DNA of 64,000 nucleotides from Mesorhizobium sp. B2-3-4 (GTDB taxonomy: Bacteria; Pseudomonadota; Alphaproteobacteria; Rhizobiales; Rhizobiaceae), in assembly GCF_006442315.1 (NCBI RefSeq), contig NZ_VFVY01000024.1:1-64000 (forward strand). The letters run 5' to 3'. Below the pieces are notes generated by a model that was given only the letters and a program-made list of their open reading frames with translations, ran no database searches and was not told the origin of the DNA. Shown here one piece after another: positions 34,002 to 42,533 of this stretch (its first letter is position 1; the number at the start of each line of letters is the position of its first letter). The position numbers and the translations under genes were made by a program.

Positions 34002-35956
34002 CAGCCCTTCTTGTTCTGCCGGTTGGCGACGAGATCGTCGACGACAGCCGGATCGGCCAGCGTCGAGGTGTCGCCGAGAGCGCCGAAATCGTCCTCGGCG
34101 ATCTTGCGCAGGATGCGGCGCATGATCTTGCCCGAACGCGTCTTGGGCAGGCCCGGCGCGAACTGGATCTTGTCGGGCGTGGCGATGGCGCCGATCTCCT
34201 TGCGGACGTGGGCGACGAGTTCCTTGCGCAGATCTTCGGTCGCTTCGACGCCCTTCATCAAGGTGACGTAGCTGTAGATGCCCTGGCCCTTGATATCATG
34301 GGGATAGCCGACGACGGCGGCCTCGGAAACCTTGTCGTGGCTGACCAGCGCCGATTCGACTTCGGCCGTGCCCATGCGGTGGCCGGAGACGTTGATGACG
34401 TCGTCGACGCGGCCGGTGATCCAGTAATAGCCGTCGGCGTCGCGGCGGCAGCCGTCGCCGGTGAAGTATTGGCCCTTGTAGGTCGAGAAATAGGTCTGCA
34501 CGAAGCGCTCGTGGTCGCCATAGACGGTGCGCATCTGGCCGGGCCAGGAATCGGTGATGCAGAGATTGCCGTCGGCGGCCCCCTCCAGCACCTTGCCCTC
34601 GCCGTCGACCAGCTGCGGCTTGATGCCGAAGAAGGGTCGCGTCGCCGAGCCTGCCTTCAAGTCGGTCGCGCCCGGTAGCGGCGTGATCAGGATGCCGCCG
34701 GTCTCGGTCTGCCACCATGTGTCGACGATCGGCACCTTGCCGTCGCCGACGACGTTGAAATACCACTCCCAGGCTTCCGGGTTGATCGGCTCGCCGACCG
34801 AGCCCAGCACGCGCAGCGATTTGCGCGAGGTCTTCTTCACCGGATCGTTGCCGGCACCCATCAGCGCGCGCAGCGCCGTCGGCGCGGTGTAGAAGATGTT
34901 GACCTTGTGCTTGTCGATGACCTCCCAGAAGCGCGACTGCGACGGGTAGTTCGGCACGCCCTCGAACATCAGCGTCGTGGCGCCGTTGGCGAGCGGTCCG
35001 TAGACGATGTAGCTGTGGCCGGTCACCCAGCCGACATCGGCTGTGCACCAGTAGATGTCGCCGTCATGGTAGTCGAAGACATATTGGTGCGTCATCGAGA
35101 CATAGACGAGGTAGCCGGCGGTGGTGTGCAGCACGCCCTTCGGCTTGCCGGTCGAGCCCGACGTATAGAGGATGAACAGCGGATCCTCCGCCTTCATCTT
35201 CTCCGGCTTGCACTCGGCCTTCACCGTCGCGACCTCGTCATGATACCAGAGGTCGCGGCCGGGAGCCCAGCCGATCTTGCCGCCGGTGCGGCGCACGACC
35301 ACGACGTTCTTGACCCTGACATGGTGCTTGGCGGCGATGTCGATCGCCTTGTCGGTGTTGTCCTTGAGCGGGATCGGCTTGCCGCCGCGCAGGCCTTCGT
35401 CCGAGGTGATGACGAAGGTCGATTCGCAGTCGACGATACGGCCGGCCAGCGCATCGGGCGAAAAGCCGCCGAAGACCACCGAATGGATGGCGCCGATGCG
35501 CGTGCAGGCCAGCATCGCGTAAGCCGCCTCCGGGATCATCGGCATGTAGATGGTGACGCGGTCGCCCTTCTTGACGCCGTGCTTCTTCATCACGTTGGCG
35601 AGCCGGCAGACATGCTCGTAGAGCTCGTTGTAGGTGATCTTCTTGTCGTCGTAAGGGTTGTCGCCTTCCCAGATGATGGCTGTCTGGTCCCCCCGTTTCT
35701 TCAAATGGCGGTCGATGCAATTGTAGGAGACATTGGTCTGGCCATCCTCGAACCATTTGATCGAGACCTTGCCGTCGAAAGAGGTGTTCTTGACCTTGCT
35801 GAAGGGCTTGAACCAGTCGATGCGCTTGCCGTGCTTGCCCCAGAACTTGTCCGGGTTCTTCACGCTGTCGGCATACCATTTCAGGTAGGTATCATTGTCG
35901 ATCAGCGCGTTTTTCTTCCACGCCGGCTGGACGCGGTGGACATGAACCTCGGACAT
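34001..35956 (-). CDS. acs: Acetyl-CoA synthetase
   Basis: A 651-residue AMP-forming acetate-CoA ligase, normal for the family. The P-loop-like motif FILYTSGSTGKPKGVLHTTAGYL is near residue 265, the adenylation core YWCTADVGWVTGHSYIVYGPL and WWQTETGGILITPLPG follow, and the C-terminal catalytic Lys sits in RSGKIMRRILRKI near residue 617, the site that Pat/CobB acetylation controls in other bacteria. It activates acetate, feeding the TCA and glyoxylate cycles. The start (MSEVHVHRVQPAWK) follows GGAGGAAAGCGAAGAA. It heads an operon with the MOSC gene, whose start overlaps its stop by one base. Confidence 0.97.
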   Translation of the reverse strand: MSEVHVHRVQPAWKKNALIDNDTYLKWYADSVKNPDKFWGKHGKRIDWFKPFSKVKNTSFDGKVSIKWFEDGQTNVSYNCIDRHLKKRGDQTAIIWEGDNPYDDKKITYNELYEHVCRLANVMKKHGVKKGDRVTIYMPMIPEAAYAMLACTRIGAIHSVVFGGFSPDALAGRIVDCESTFVITSDEGLRGGKPIPLKDNTDKAIDIAAKHHVRVKNVVVVRRTGGKIGWAPGRDLWYHDEVATVKAECKPEKMKAEDPLFILYTSGSTGKPKGVLHTTAGYLVYVSMTHQYVFDYHDGDIYWCTADVGWVTGHSYIVYGPLANGATTLMFEGVPNYPSQSRFWEVIDKHKVNIFYTAPTALRALMGAGNDPVKKTSRKSLRVLGSVGEPINPEAWEWYFNVVGDGKVPIVDTWWQTETGGILITPLPGATDLKAGSATRPFFGIKPQLVDGEGKVLEGAADGNLCITDSWPGQMRTVYGDHERFVQTYFSTYKGQYFTGDGCRRDADGYYWITGRVDDVINVSGHRMGTAEVESALVSHDKVSEAAVVGYPHDIKGQGIYSYVTLMKGVEATEDLRKELVAHVRKEIGAIATPDKIQFAPGLPKTRSGKIMRRILRKIAEDDFGALGDTSTLADPAVVDDLVANRQNKKG

Positions 35957-36256
35957 TTCTTCGCTTTCCTCCCGAACCGGCGCCGGCTCGAACCGGCGGG
36001 ATCGCGGCGACGCGGCCGCGAATTCGCGCGCATTATTAACAGTTCCGCGCGCACGGCAACATTAGACGTTGGATTCGCGCGGCGGGATGCCGCAGCGGCC
36101 TCGTGAAGGGCTGTCAGCACTCCCCTGATATCGCTGCTAAATGCATGTTTTGGCGAGAGAAAAGCGGCCATCAACCAGGAAAAATCAATAGACGGTTAAG
36201 TAACCGGGCGCACAATCCTGCGTTGGGAGGAAAGGAGAATCAACCTGGGGGACGCC
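35957..36256. other. Divergent region between acs and usg
   Basis: No gene. It contains G/C-rich short palindromes near 35985-36003 (GAACCGGCGCCGGCTCGAACCGG) close to the acs start, an A/T-richer middle, and GGTTA-AG-TAACC at 36194-36205, a short inverted repeat about 50 bases before the usg start. The two promoters must lie here, but I cannot place them with confidence. Confidence 0.35.
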
Positions 36257-36529
36257 ATGCGCGACCATTCCGAAATGGACCTGATGCTCAGAGGTTACGG
36301 CCTGACCACGGCCAAGATTCTTTATCACTTCCCCGACCATCCGCATCTGCTGCAAAGCTTTATCTGGCAGGACTACGACATAGCGCCGAAATTTCCGGTG
36401 CTGATCCGCTTCATCGAATTCTGGAAGGCCAAGCTGGACGGGCCGCTGCATTCGGTCAGCTACACCCACCAGAAGCTGATCGCGCCCAACGAGTGGCGCA
36501 AGGTTGATGGGGAATTCGTGCTGCATTAG
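36257..36529 (+). CDS. usg: Usg family protein
   Basis: A 90-residue protein of the Usg family, named for its place upstream of a tryptophan-biosynthesis gene in some proteobacteria. The whole protein matches: MDLMLRGYGLTTAKILYHFPD, FIWQDYDIAPKFPVLIRFIEFW, and DGPLHSVSYTHQKLI. Function is not known; it is small, soluble and widely kept in alphaproteobacteria. The ATG at 36257 is preceded by GGGGGACGCC and by GGAGGAAAGGAG further upstream. It is divergent from acs and convergent with an aldo/keto reductase, with a strong palindromic repeat between. Confidence 0.92.
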   Translation: MRDHSEMDLMLRGYGLTTAKILYHFPDHPHLLQSFIWQDYDIAPKFPVLIRFIEFWKAKLDGPLHSVSYTHQKLIAPNEWRKVDGEFVLH

Positions 36530-36567
36530 GAGCCGGGCTCAAGGGCTGTTGATGCAGGCGCTCTACG

Positions 36568-36603
36568 GCGCCCCCCTCTGTCCTGCCGGACAGAGGGGGG
36601 CGC
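36568..36603. repeat. Palindromic intergenic repeat (16-bp perfect arms)
   Basis: GCGCCCCCCTCTGTCC (36568-36583) and GGACAGAGGGGGGCGC (36588-36603) pair perfectly around the loop TGCC. The core CTCTGTCCTGCCGGACA is a form I recall as common between genes in Mesorhizobium. It lies between two convergent genes and would also act as a terminator for both. Confidence 0.8.
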
Positions 36604-36639
36604 TGTCTCGCGAGCCTTCGGCCTTAGTAGCCAACTCAA

Positions 36640-37674
36640 TCACACCGCCGGCGGGCTCAGCCGGGCAAAGCCTTCCTGGCGGCGGTAGGGAAAATACGGG
36701 TAGGGCGCCGTGACATCGCTTGCCGCGTCGAGCTTTTTTATTTGCTCCGGCGTCAGCGCCCAGCCAATCGCGCCGAGATTCTGGCGCAACTGCTCCTCGT
36801 TGCGGGCGCCGATGATCACCGACGACACGGTCGGGCGCTGCAGCAGCCAGTTGATGGCGATCTGGGGAACCGTCTTGCCGGTCTCTTCGGCCACCGCGTC
36901 GAGCGCATCCATGACCCTGTAGAGATGCTCGTCCTCGACCGGCGGGCCGAAGCTTGCCGTGTCGTGCAGCCGGCTCTTTTCAGGCAAAGGCTGGCCACGG
37001 CGGATCCTGCCGGTCAGCCGGCCCCAGCCGAGCGGGCTCCACACCAGCGCGCCGACGCCCTGGTCGAGGCCAAGCGGCATCAGCTCCCACTCATAGTCGC
37101 GCCCGACCAGCGAGTAGTAGACCTGGTGCGCCGCATAGCGTGGATAGCCGTGCTTTTCGGCCAGGCCGAGCGATTTCATCACCTGCCAGCCGGAAAAATT
37201 GGAGACGCCGACATAGCGCAATTTGCCCAACCGCACGAGGTCATCCAGTGTCGACAGCACCTCCTCGATCGGCGTGCCGGCGTCGAAGGCGTGCAACTGC
37301 AGCAGGTCGATATAGTCGGTGCCGAGGCGCTTCAAGGCGGCATCCACGGACTTGATCAGCCGCGAGCGGGACGAGCCGTAATCGGCCGGGCCATCGCCCA
37401 TCGGCAGCGCGGTCTTGGTCGAGATCAGCACCGCGTCGCGGCGGCCCTTGATTGCTTCGCCAAGCACTTCTTCCGAGGCGCCGTTCGAGTAGACGTCCGC
37501 CGTGTCGAACAGGTTGACGCCGGCCTCGATGCAGATGTCGATCAGCCGCCGCGCCTCTTGCGCGTCGCTGTTGCCCCAGGCGCCGAACAGCGGGCCGGAG
37601 CCGCCGAAGGTGCCCGCGCCGAAGGAGAGTGCGGGCACTTTCAGGCCCGATGCGCCGAGACGTCGATAGTCCAT
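36640..37674 (-). CDS. Aldo/keto reductase (first of two)
   Basis: A 344-residue NAD(P)H-dependent oxidoreductase of the aldo/keto reductase fold. Catalytic residues are visible: Asp and Tyr in NLFDTADVYSNGASEE, Lys in VLISTKTALPMG, His in DLLQLHAFDAGT, and the cofactor site near SVIIGARNEEQLRQNL. Length and the loop after the catalytic Tyr suggest the AKR11/12-like group; the substrate is unknown. The ATG at 37674 (MDYRRLGASGLKVPAL) is the family start. It is followed upstream on the same strand by an MFS exporter, 35 bases apart, so the two are probably one operon under the divergent LysR-type gene. A paralogue lies 4 kb away. Confidence 0.93.
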   Translation of the reverse strand: MDYRRLGASGLKVPALSFGAGTFGGSGPLFGAWGNSDAQEARRLIDICIEAGVNLFDTADVYSNGASEEVLGEAIKGRRDAVLISTKTALPMGDGPADYGSSRSRLIKSVDAALKRLGTDYIDLLQLHAFDAGTPIEEVLSTLDDLVRLGKLRYVGVSNFSGWQVMKSLGLAEKHGYPRYAAHQVYYSLVGRDYEWELMPLGLDQGVGALVWSPLGWGRLTGRIRRGQPLPEKSRLHDTASFGPPVEDEHLYRVMDALDAVAEETGKTVPQIAINWLLQRPTVSSVIIGARNEEQLRQNLGAIGWALTPEQIKKLDAASDVTAPYPYFPYRRQEGFARLSPPAV

Positions 37675-37708
37675 GATCTTGCTCCTTGTGATGTCGATTT
37701 TGGAATGG

Positions 37709-38896
37709 TCAGCACTGGGCCGTGGCGGGCGTGACGATTGCGCCGCCGCGCTCCAGGCGCAGCGCCAGAAGCACCACGCCAAGTGCCGCGAGCGGCACGA
37801 TGCCGGCGATCAAGGGGACGGCGCCGAGGCCGGGGCCATGATCGATGACGAAACCGCCGAGCCAGGCGCCGATGGCGTTGCCGAGATTGAAGGCCGCAAT
37901 GTTGAAGGAGGAGGCGAGACCCTGGCCGGCGCCCCTGGCCTTGTCCAGCACCCATATCTGCAGTGGCGCGACGGTGGCGAAGGCGGCCGCGCCCAGCAGG
38001 CCGACGGCGATGATCGCCGTGATCGGCTGGTGCATGGCCGCGGTCATGACGAACAGCACGGCCGAAAGCGCGATCAGCGTGCCGATGACCGTTGGCATAA
38101 GATGCCGGTCGGCCAGTCGTCCGCCAAGCAGGTTGCCCGCGACCAGGCCACCGCCGAAGACGAGCAGGATCGGCGACACGGCGGCTTCGGAAAAGCCGCT
38201 GATGCGAGTGAGGATCGGCGCCAGATAGGTGAAGGCGGCAAAGACGCCGATCCAGCTCAGCACCGTGGTCAGAAGGCCAAGCAGCACCGGCCGGCGGCCA
38301 AGCACGGCAAGCGCGCCCCCGGAATTCTCGTCTTCACTTGCCCCGGCCGGTTCGTCGCGCGGCACCAGCAATGCGATCACGGCAAAGGCGATGACGCCAA
38401 CCAGCGCGACGGCAAGGAAGGTCGAGCGCCAGCCATAGGCCTGGCCCAGCCAGGTGCCGAACGGCACGCCCAGGATGTTGGCGACGGTCAGGCCGGTGAA
38501 CATCAGCGCGATGGCCGAAGCCTTCTTGTTGGGGGCGACGAGGCCGGTGGCCACGACCGAGCCGACGCCGAAGAAAGAGGCATGGGCGAAGGCGGTGAGC
38601 ACGCGCGCGGCCATCAGCGTCCAGTAGTCGGGCGCCAGCGCACAGGCGAGGTTGCCAACGGTGAAAACCACCATCAAGGCAAGCAGCAAAGTCTTGCGCG
38701 GCAGGCGGCCGGCGACCGCGCCGAGCAGCGGCGCACCGACAACCACACCCAGCGCATAGCCGGAAATGAGCAGGCCCGCCGCCGAGATCGAGACGCCGAG
38801 ATCGGCGCTGACGTCGAGCAGCAGGCCCATGATGACGAATTCGGTGACGCCGATGCCGAAGGCGCCGGCGGTGAGGGCATAGAGAGCGAGGGGCAT
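37709..38896 (-). CDS. MFS transporter, DHA1-type efflux
   Basis: A 395-residue membrane protein with about twelve hydrophobic segments. GAFGIGVTEFVIMGLLLDVSADLG at the N-terminus and GAPLLGAVAGRLPRKTLLLALM (MFS loop motif A) are typical of the DHA1 drug/sugar efflux group that includes AraJ and SotB. The substrate is unknown. The ATG at 38896 is used because residues before it in the open frame are charged and not family-like. Upstream is a divergent LysR-type gene that is frameshifted; the aldo/keto reductase gene follows in the same direction. A LysR regulator next to an MFS gene and an oxidoreductase suggests a compound-inducible detoxification unit. Confidence 0.9.
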   Translation of the reverse strand: MPLALYALTAGAFGIGVTEFVIMGLLLDVSADLGVSISAAGLLISGYALGVVVGAPLLGAVAGRLPRKTLLLALMVVFTVGNLACALAPDYWTLMAARVLTAFAHASFFGVGSVVATGLVAPNKKASAIALMFTGLTVANILGVPFGTWLGQAYGWRSTFLAVALVGVIAFAVIALLVPRDEPAGASEDENSGGALAVLGRRPVLLGLLTTVLSWIGVFAAFTYLAPILTRISGFSEAAVSPILLVFGGGLVAGNLLGGRLADRHLMPTVIGTLIALSAVLFVMTAAMHQPITAIIAVGLLGAAAFATVAPLQIWVLDKARGAGQGLASSFNIAAFNLGNAIGAWLGGFVIDHGPGLGAVPLIAGIVPLAALGVVLLALRLERGGAIVTPATAQC

Positions 38897-38997
38897 GGCG
38901 ACGGTCCGTTTGTCTGGAAGGGCGCTCAGTCCCTGCGCCCGGACCGAAGATCGTGATCCGCCAAACTGTGAACCAGACTTGCCTGAGGCATATTTCT

Positions 38998-39014
38998 TGT
39001 GAAATAGATTCACA
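38998..39014. promoter_or_regulatory. LysR-type binding palindrome
   Basis: TGTGAA-ATAGA-TTCACA, arms perfect over 6 bases, ending two bases before the LysR-type start codon; the same TGTGAA occurs at 38967-38972. This fits a LysR regulator box in a divergent promoter, where autoregulation and control of the MFS gene are expected. Confidence 0.6.
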
Positions 39015-39015
39015 G

Positions 39016-39919
39016 ATGGCCAGGCCCGACATCAACCGCTCCGGCGAGATCGAAGTCTTCGTGCGCGTCGTCGAGGCGGGCAACTTCTCAGCCGCGGCGC
39101 GGCGGCTGCGCATGACGCCATCGGCGGAGCAAGCTGATCGCCCGGCTGGAGGCGCGGCTCGGGGCGCGGCTGGTCAGCCGCTCGACGCGCAAACTGCAAC
39201 TGACACCGGAAGGGACGGCGTTCTACGACAGCGGCGTCCGCATCCTGGCAGACCTCGACGCCGCCGAGCGCGAAGCCGCGGCGGGTGCGGCGCCGCGTGG
39301 GCGGCTGAGGGTCAATGCCTATGTACCGTTCGGGCAGCATCGATTGATGCCGCTGCTGCCACGTTTCCTGGAACGCCATGGCGAGATTACCGTCGAGGCC
39401 GTGCTGACCGACAGCGTCATCGATCTCATGGAAGAGCGTGCCGACATCGCGATCCGTGCCGGGCCGCTTCGCGAATCCCGGCTGGTGGCGCGCAAGCTCG
39501 GCCAAAGCCGGATGGTGGTGATTGCCGCGCCCGCCTATCTCGAGGCGCGTGGCACGCCGCTGACGCCAGGCGATCTCGGCCGCCACAACATGCTGGCCTT
39601 CGGCTTTGCGCGCTACATCGACGGCTGGCCTTTCATCGATGCGGCCGGCGCGCCGGTGATGGCCCCGATTGCGGGCAACATCACGCTCAGCGACGGAGAG
39701 GCGATGCGGCTTTCCGTGCTTTCAGGCGCCGGCATTGCGCGGCTGGCGCGCTGGCATGTCGAGCCGGACATTGCCGCTGGGCGCCTGGTGCCGCTGCTGG
39801 AAGACTTCAACCCCGGCGACGAAGAGCCGACGCATGCCGTCTATGTCGGCCAGGGCAAACATCTGCCCGCACGGGTGCGGGCCTTTCTGGATTTTCTTGC
39901 CGAGACCGTGCGGCTCTGA
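39016..39919 (+). pseudogene. LysR family regulator, frameshifted
   Basis: The first part, MARPDINRSGEIEVFVRVVE followed by AGNFSAAARRLRMTPSA, is a LysR winged-helix start in one frame; from 39128 on the natural continuation (SKLIARLEARLGARLVSRST, then the co-inducer domain with MPLLPRFLERHGEITVEAVL and RADIAIRAGPL to LDFLAETVRL-stop) is in another. The break is at 39126-39128, where GCGGAGCAAG stands for an expected GCGGTGAGCAAG, i.e. two bases are missing. Without them translation would read a long meaningless frame to 40041. It is a full-length gene otherwise (about 300 codons), so either a recent mutation or a sequence error. It is divergent from the MFS/aldo-keto reductase operon. Confidence 0.88.
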
Positions 39920-40042
39920 GGAAACGCCGTCTTCAAGGTCCGTTCGACAAGCCGAGAGGGGCGGTATATGGATTCCTGCCGGTCACGGCGGGCGCGCCTC
40001 GCGTCCGGGCACCGAGAGCTTTGGCAATCTGGGAGGCGTGAA

Positions 40043-40768
40043 TTGGTCCGCTTGTCCTTGGTCACGGCATCCCTGCTTGCCATCGTGACAGGGCTGCATG
40101 CCCCGACAATCTCCGAGGCTGCCGAGGTCTCGAAAGCGGTTCTGCCTGCTCCAAACGCCAGCGATGACAACGTCAAGCAGTTCCTCTCCACGGTCCTGGC
40201 GGAAACCGAGGATTTCTGGGACGCCACCTTCAAAGCCTGCGGATCGACCTATGAGGAGCCCAAGCTGGTGTTGTTCACCGGCTTCATCGCCACCGCGTGC
40301 GGTGCTGTTTCAGGGACATTGTACTGCGCGGCGGATCACAAGATTTACCTGGATCCGGCCTTCCCCGAGCTTCGACGGATCGGTCTGACCGGCGATTTCG
40401 CCAAGGCATTGATTGTCGCCCGGGAGGTTGCATATCACGTGCAGAACATCTCCGACGTTCCGCATCCGGCTATAGCTGACGGCGACCAGCAAGCCGCCAT
40501 CACCCGATCGGAACAGGTCGAGCTGCAGGCCGATTGTTTTGCCGGGCTGTGGAGCCGCTATGTCCAGGATCAGCACCTGCTTGAAGACACCGATCTGACG
40601 CAGGCCAGGGACCTGCTGCGATCGCTCGGAGACGATCAGCCCGCCAACGCTTCCGGCAATTCGACGGCTAAGCGCTACGGCACCTCGGAACAAAGAATCC
40701 GCTGGTATGATCGGGGGCTTGGGGGAAAAGCGGTGGCGGACTGCGACACTTTTGCCAATCCGCTTTGA
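40043..40768 (+). CDS. Exported YpfJ-type zinc metallopeptidase-like protein with degenerate HExxH
   Basis: A 241-residue protein. The TTG at 40043 is preferred as start because GGGAGG lies 7 bases upstream and it gives a proper signal peptide (VRLSLVTASLLAIVTGLHAP); ATG 39968 would add 25 charged residues. The mature part matches the YpfJ 'neutral zinc metallopeptidase' family: FWDATFKACGSTYEEPKLVLF, TACGAVSGTLYCAADHKIYLD, and ELQADCFAGLW with the third ligand Glu160. But the family's HExxH reads Arg127-Glu-Val-Ala-Tyr-His132 (AREVAYHVQ), so the first zinc ligand is lost. It is probably not a peptidase, or binds metal differently. No clear operon partner. Confidence 0.8.
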   Translation: MVRLSLVTASLLAIVTGLHAPTISEAAEVSKAVLPAPNASDDNVKQFLSTVLAETEDFWDATFKACGSTYEEPKLVLFTGFIATACGAVSGTLYCAADHKIYLDPAFPELRRIGLTGDFAKALIVAREVAYHVQNISDVPHPAIADGDQQAAITRSEQVELQADCFAGLWSRYVQDQHLLEDTDLTQARDLLRSLGDDQPANASGNSTAKRYGTSEQRIRWYDRGLGGKAVADCDTFANPL

Positions 40769-40802
40769 TGCCGAGCCTGTCCGTTGCCGGGTGAGCCGGC
40801 CA

Positions 40803-41111
40803 TCATTGGCCGATGGCCTTCGAGGCTTTTCTGATCATTTCGACGACGGTGCCGATGTCCGATCGCCCGGACGTGTATTCTCCATCCGGGTCGTAATAGG
40901 CGTCCCGCAGCCGCTCCAGGCGAGAAATCACGACAGTTGCGTAGTCCTGCGCCGTGCCGGTGACGGCGACCTTTTCAAATTCGCTTCGCGCGGCGCTGAC
41001 AGCGCCGACGCAGACTTTCCAATCGTAAGGGCTGGCGGAGGCAGCGGCCTGGCGATCAGTGATGATCGCGACAATCCGGTCTCGAAACTCCTTGGCGGAT
41101 GTTGCCATCAT
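40803..41111 (-). CDS. Small protein of unknown function
   Basis: About 102 residues from an ATG at 41111 (or the next one at 41108), preceded by AGGGGTG. The sequence (TSAKEFRDRIVAIITDRQAA, DYATVVISRLERLRDAYYDP, SDIGTVVEMIRKASKAIGQ) is predicted helical, soluble, rich in Ala, Arg and Asp, with a single Cys. I do not recognise a family. The frame is open upstream to 41297, where it runs into a repeat element, so that part is not counted. It is convergent with the preceding gene, 34 bases from its stop. Could be spurious, but its composition is protein-like and it has a plausible ribosome binding site. Confidence 0.5.
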   Translation of the reverse strand: MMATSAKEFRDRIVAIITDRQAAASASPYDWKVCVGAVSAARSEFEKVAVTGTAQDYATVVISRLERLRDAYYDPDGEYTSGRSDIGTVVEMIRKASKAIGQ

Positions 41112-41265
41112 CACCCCTGACATGCCGGTACGCTGCCCCGGCGTCATGATGGTAGCTGTGAACACGCGTCCGGTACATGGCGGCCGTGACGAAGAGCGAA
41201 GAAGCCGCGTGCCTGGAGCCTGTTCCATTCCGATTGAATCGGGATGGGGCTCTATCTCTTTGTCT

Positions 41266-41314
41266 GAGCATGATCTTCTCCGAAAACCGACACCCACTTT
41301 TCGGGATCATGCTC
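41266..41314. repeat. Rhizobial palindromic repeat (GAGCATGATC...GATCATGCTC)
   Basis: GAGCATGATC (41266-41275) pairs perfectly with GATCATGCTC (41305-41314); the inside has CCGAAAACCG and CACTTTTCGG, which can also pair in part. CTCTTTG (41255-41261) and CAAAGAG (41315-41321) extend the stem outside. I recall this element as widely scattered between genes in rhizobia. It lies in the promoter side of the small unknown gene and downstream of the second aldo/keto reductase. Confidence 0.85.
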
Positions 41315-41356
41315 CAAAGAGCACGCGGCTTTCCGGAAAACCGCCTTGGAACCTGA

Positions 41357-42406
41357 TTACGCTTTCGGTGTGAACGGCGCCGGGCGCCGGCCAGCCGCCT
41401 GGCGCTCGAGCATCCAGCCGGGATATTCGGCCGGCAGCGCGCTGACCTCGTCCAGTTTGGCGAGATCGTCCGCATCGAGCTTCACTTCAGTCGCGGCAAG
41501 GTTCTGCTCCAGCTGCTCCATGCGGCTGGCGCCGATGATGACGCTCATGACGAAAGGCTTGGCCAGGACATAGCCGAGCGCCACGGTGGCGACGCTGACG
41601 CCATGCTTCTTGGCGACCTCGCGCATGACGGCGACCGCCGCCCATGCGCGGTCCTCGTTGACCGGTGGGAAGTTGAAGGAGGCGCGACGGCCTTCGCCAT
41701 TGCCGGGCGCGCCGGGACCGTATTTGCCGGAGAGCAGCCCGCCGGCCAGCGGCGACCACACCATCAGGCCAAGCTTTTCCTCGTTGATCAGCGGCACGAT
41801 CTCGCGTTCGAGGTCGCGGCCGGCGATCGAGTAGTAGGACTGGATGGTTTCGAAGCGGGCAAAGCCCTTGCGGTCGGCGATGCCGAGCGCCTTGGCGATG
41901 CGCCATGCGGCCCAGTTGGAGACGCCGACATAGCGCACCTTGCCGCTGGCGACGAGATCGTCCAGCGCCCGCATTGTCTCGTCGATCGGCGTCACCGTGT
42001 CGGTGCCATGCAGCTGGTAGAGGTCGATATGGTCGAGCTGCAGGCGCTCCAGGCTCGCATCGACCGAATCCATGATATGGCCGCGCGACGAGCCGCGCTG
42101 GTTCGGGCCTTCGCCCATCGCGCCATGGACCTTGGTGGCGACGACGACATTGGACCTGGCAACGCCCAGATCCCTCAGCGACTGGCCGAGCAGTTTTTCG
42201 GACTCCCCAAAGGAGTAGACGTCCGCGGTATCGAAGAAATTGACCCCGGCGGCAATCGAGCGGCCGACGATTTCGTTGACGCCTTTCTGGTCGAGGCTGG
42301 CGATCAGGCCCCATTGGGCGTTCTGGCCGGGGGCGCCGAAGGTCATGGTGCCAAGGCAAAGTTCGGAGACGAATAGCCCGGTATTTCCAAGCTGATTGTA
42401 ACGCAT
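41357..42406 (-). CDS. Aldo/keto reductase (second of two)
   Basis: A 349-residue aldo/keto reductase. Catalytic residues: Asp and Tyr in FFDTADVYSFGESEK, Lys in VVVATKVHGAMG, His in YQLHGTDTVTPIDE; cofactor part SVIIGASRMEQLEQNL. It resembles the group of YajO and IolS/AKR11-type enzymes; the substrate is unknown. It is about the same length as the copy at 36640-37674 and has the same motifs but is clearly diverged, so the pair is not a recent duplication. The ATG at 42406 (MRYNQLGNTGLFV) matches family starts. It stands alone, with no regulator next to it and a repeat element downstream. Confidence 0.93.
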   Translation of the reverse strand: MRYNQLGNTGLFVSELCLGTMTFGAPGQNAQWGLIASLDQKGVNEIVGRSIAAGVNFFDTADVYSFGESEKLLGQSLRDLGVARSNVVVATKVHGAMGEGPNQRGSSRGHIMDSVDASLERLQLDHIDLYQLHGTDTVTPIDETMRALDDLVASGKVRYVGVSNWAAWRIAKALGIADRKGFARFETIQSYYSIAGRDLEREIVPLINEEKLGLMVWSPLAGGLLSGKYGPGAPGNGEGRRASFNFPPVNEDRAWAAVAVMREVAKKHGVSVATVALGYVLAKPFVMSVIIGASRMEQLEQNLAATEVKLDADDLAKLDEVSALPAEYPGWMLERQAAGRRPAPFTPKA

Positions 42407-42533
42407 GGTGAAGGCTCCAGGGATGTATGATGACACAAAACAGATAGGAACGGTACGTTTCGTTTCAAGCTCTGGTGCAAGCGCGCCGACCGGTTGGCCC
42501 AAGAGAGCCTGAGGCAGTTTGCGGGTGGTGCGG

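Noticed and set aside
38953..40041. 362-codon frame starting with the LysR helix-turn-helix
   Set aside because: After 39127 it is an out-of-frame reading of the LysR co-inducer domain; the real domain is in another frame.
41266..41314. Insertion-sequence end
   Set aside because: No transposase or target duplication nearby; it matches a known type of non-coding rhizobial palindrome.
40769..41356. Larger protein from the open frame 40803-41297
   Set aside because: The upstream part is translated repeat element; the ribosome binding site fits the inner ATG codons.
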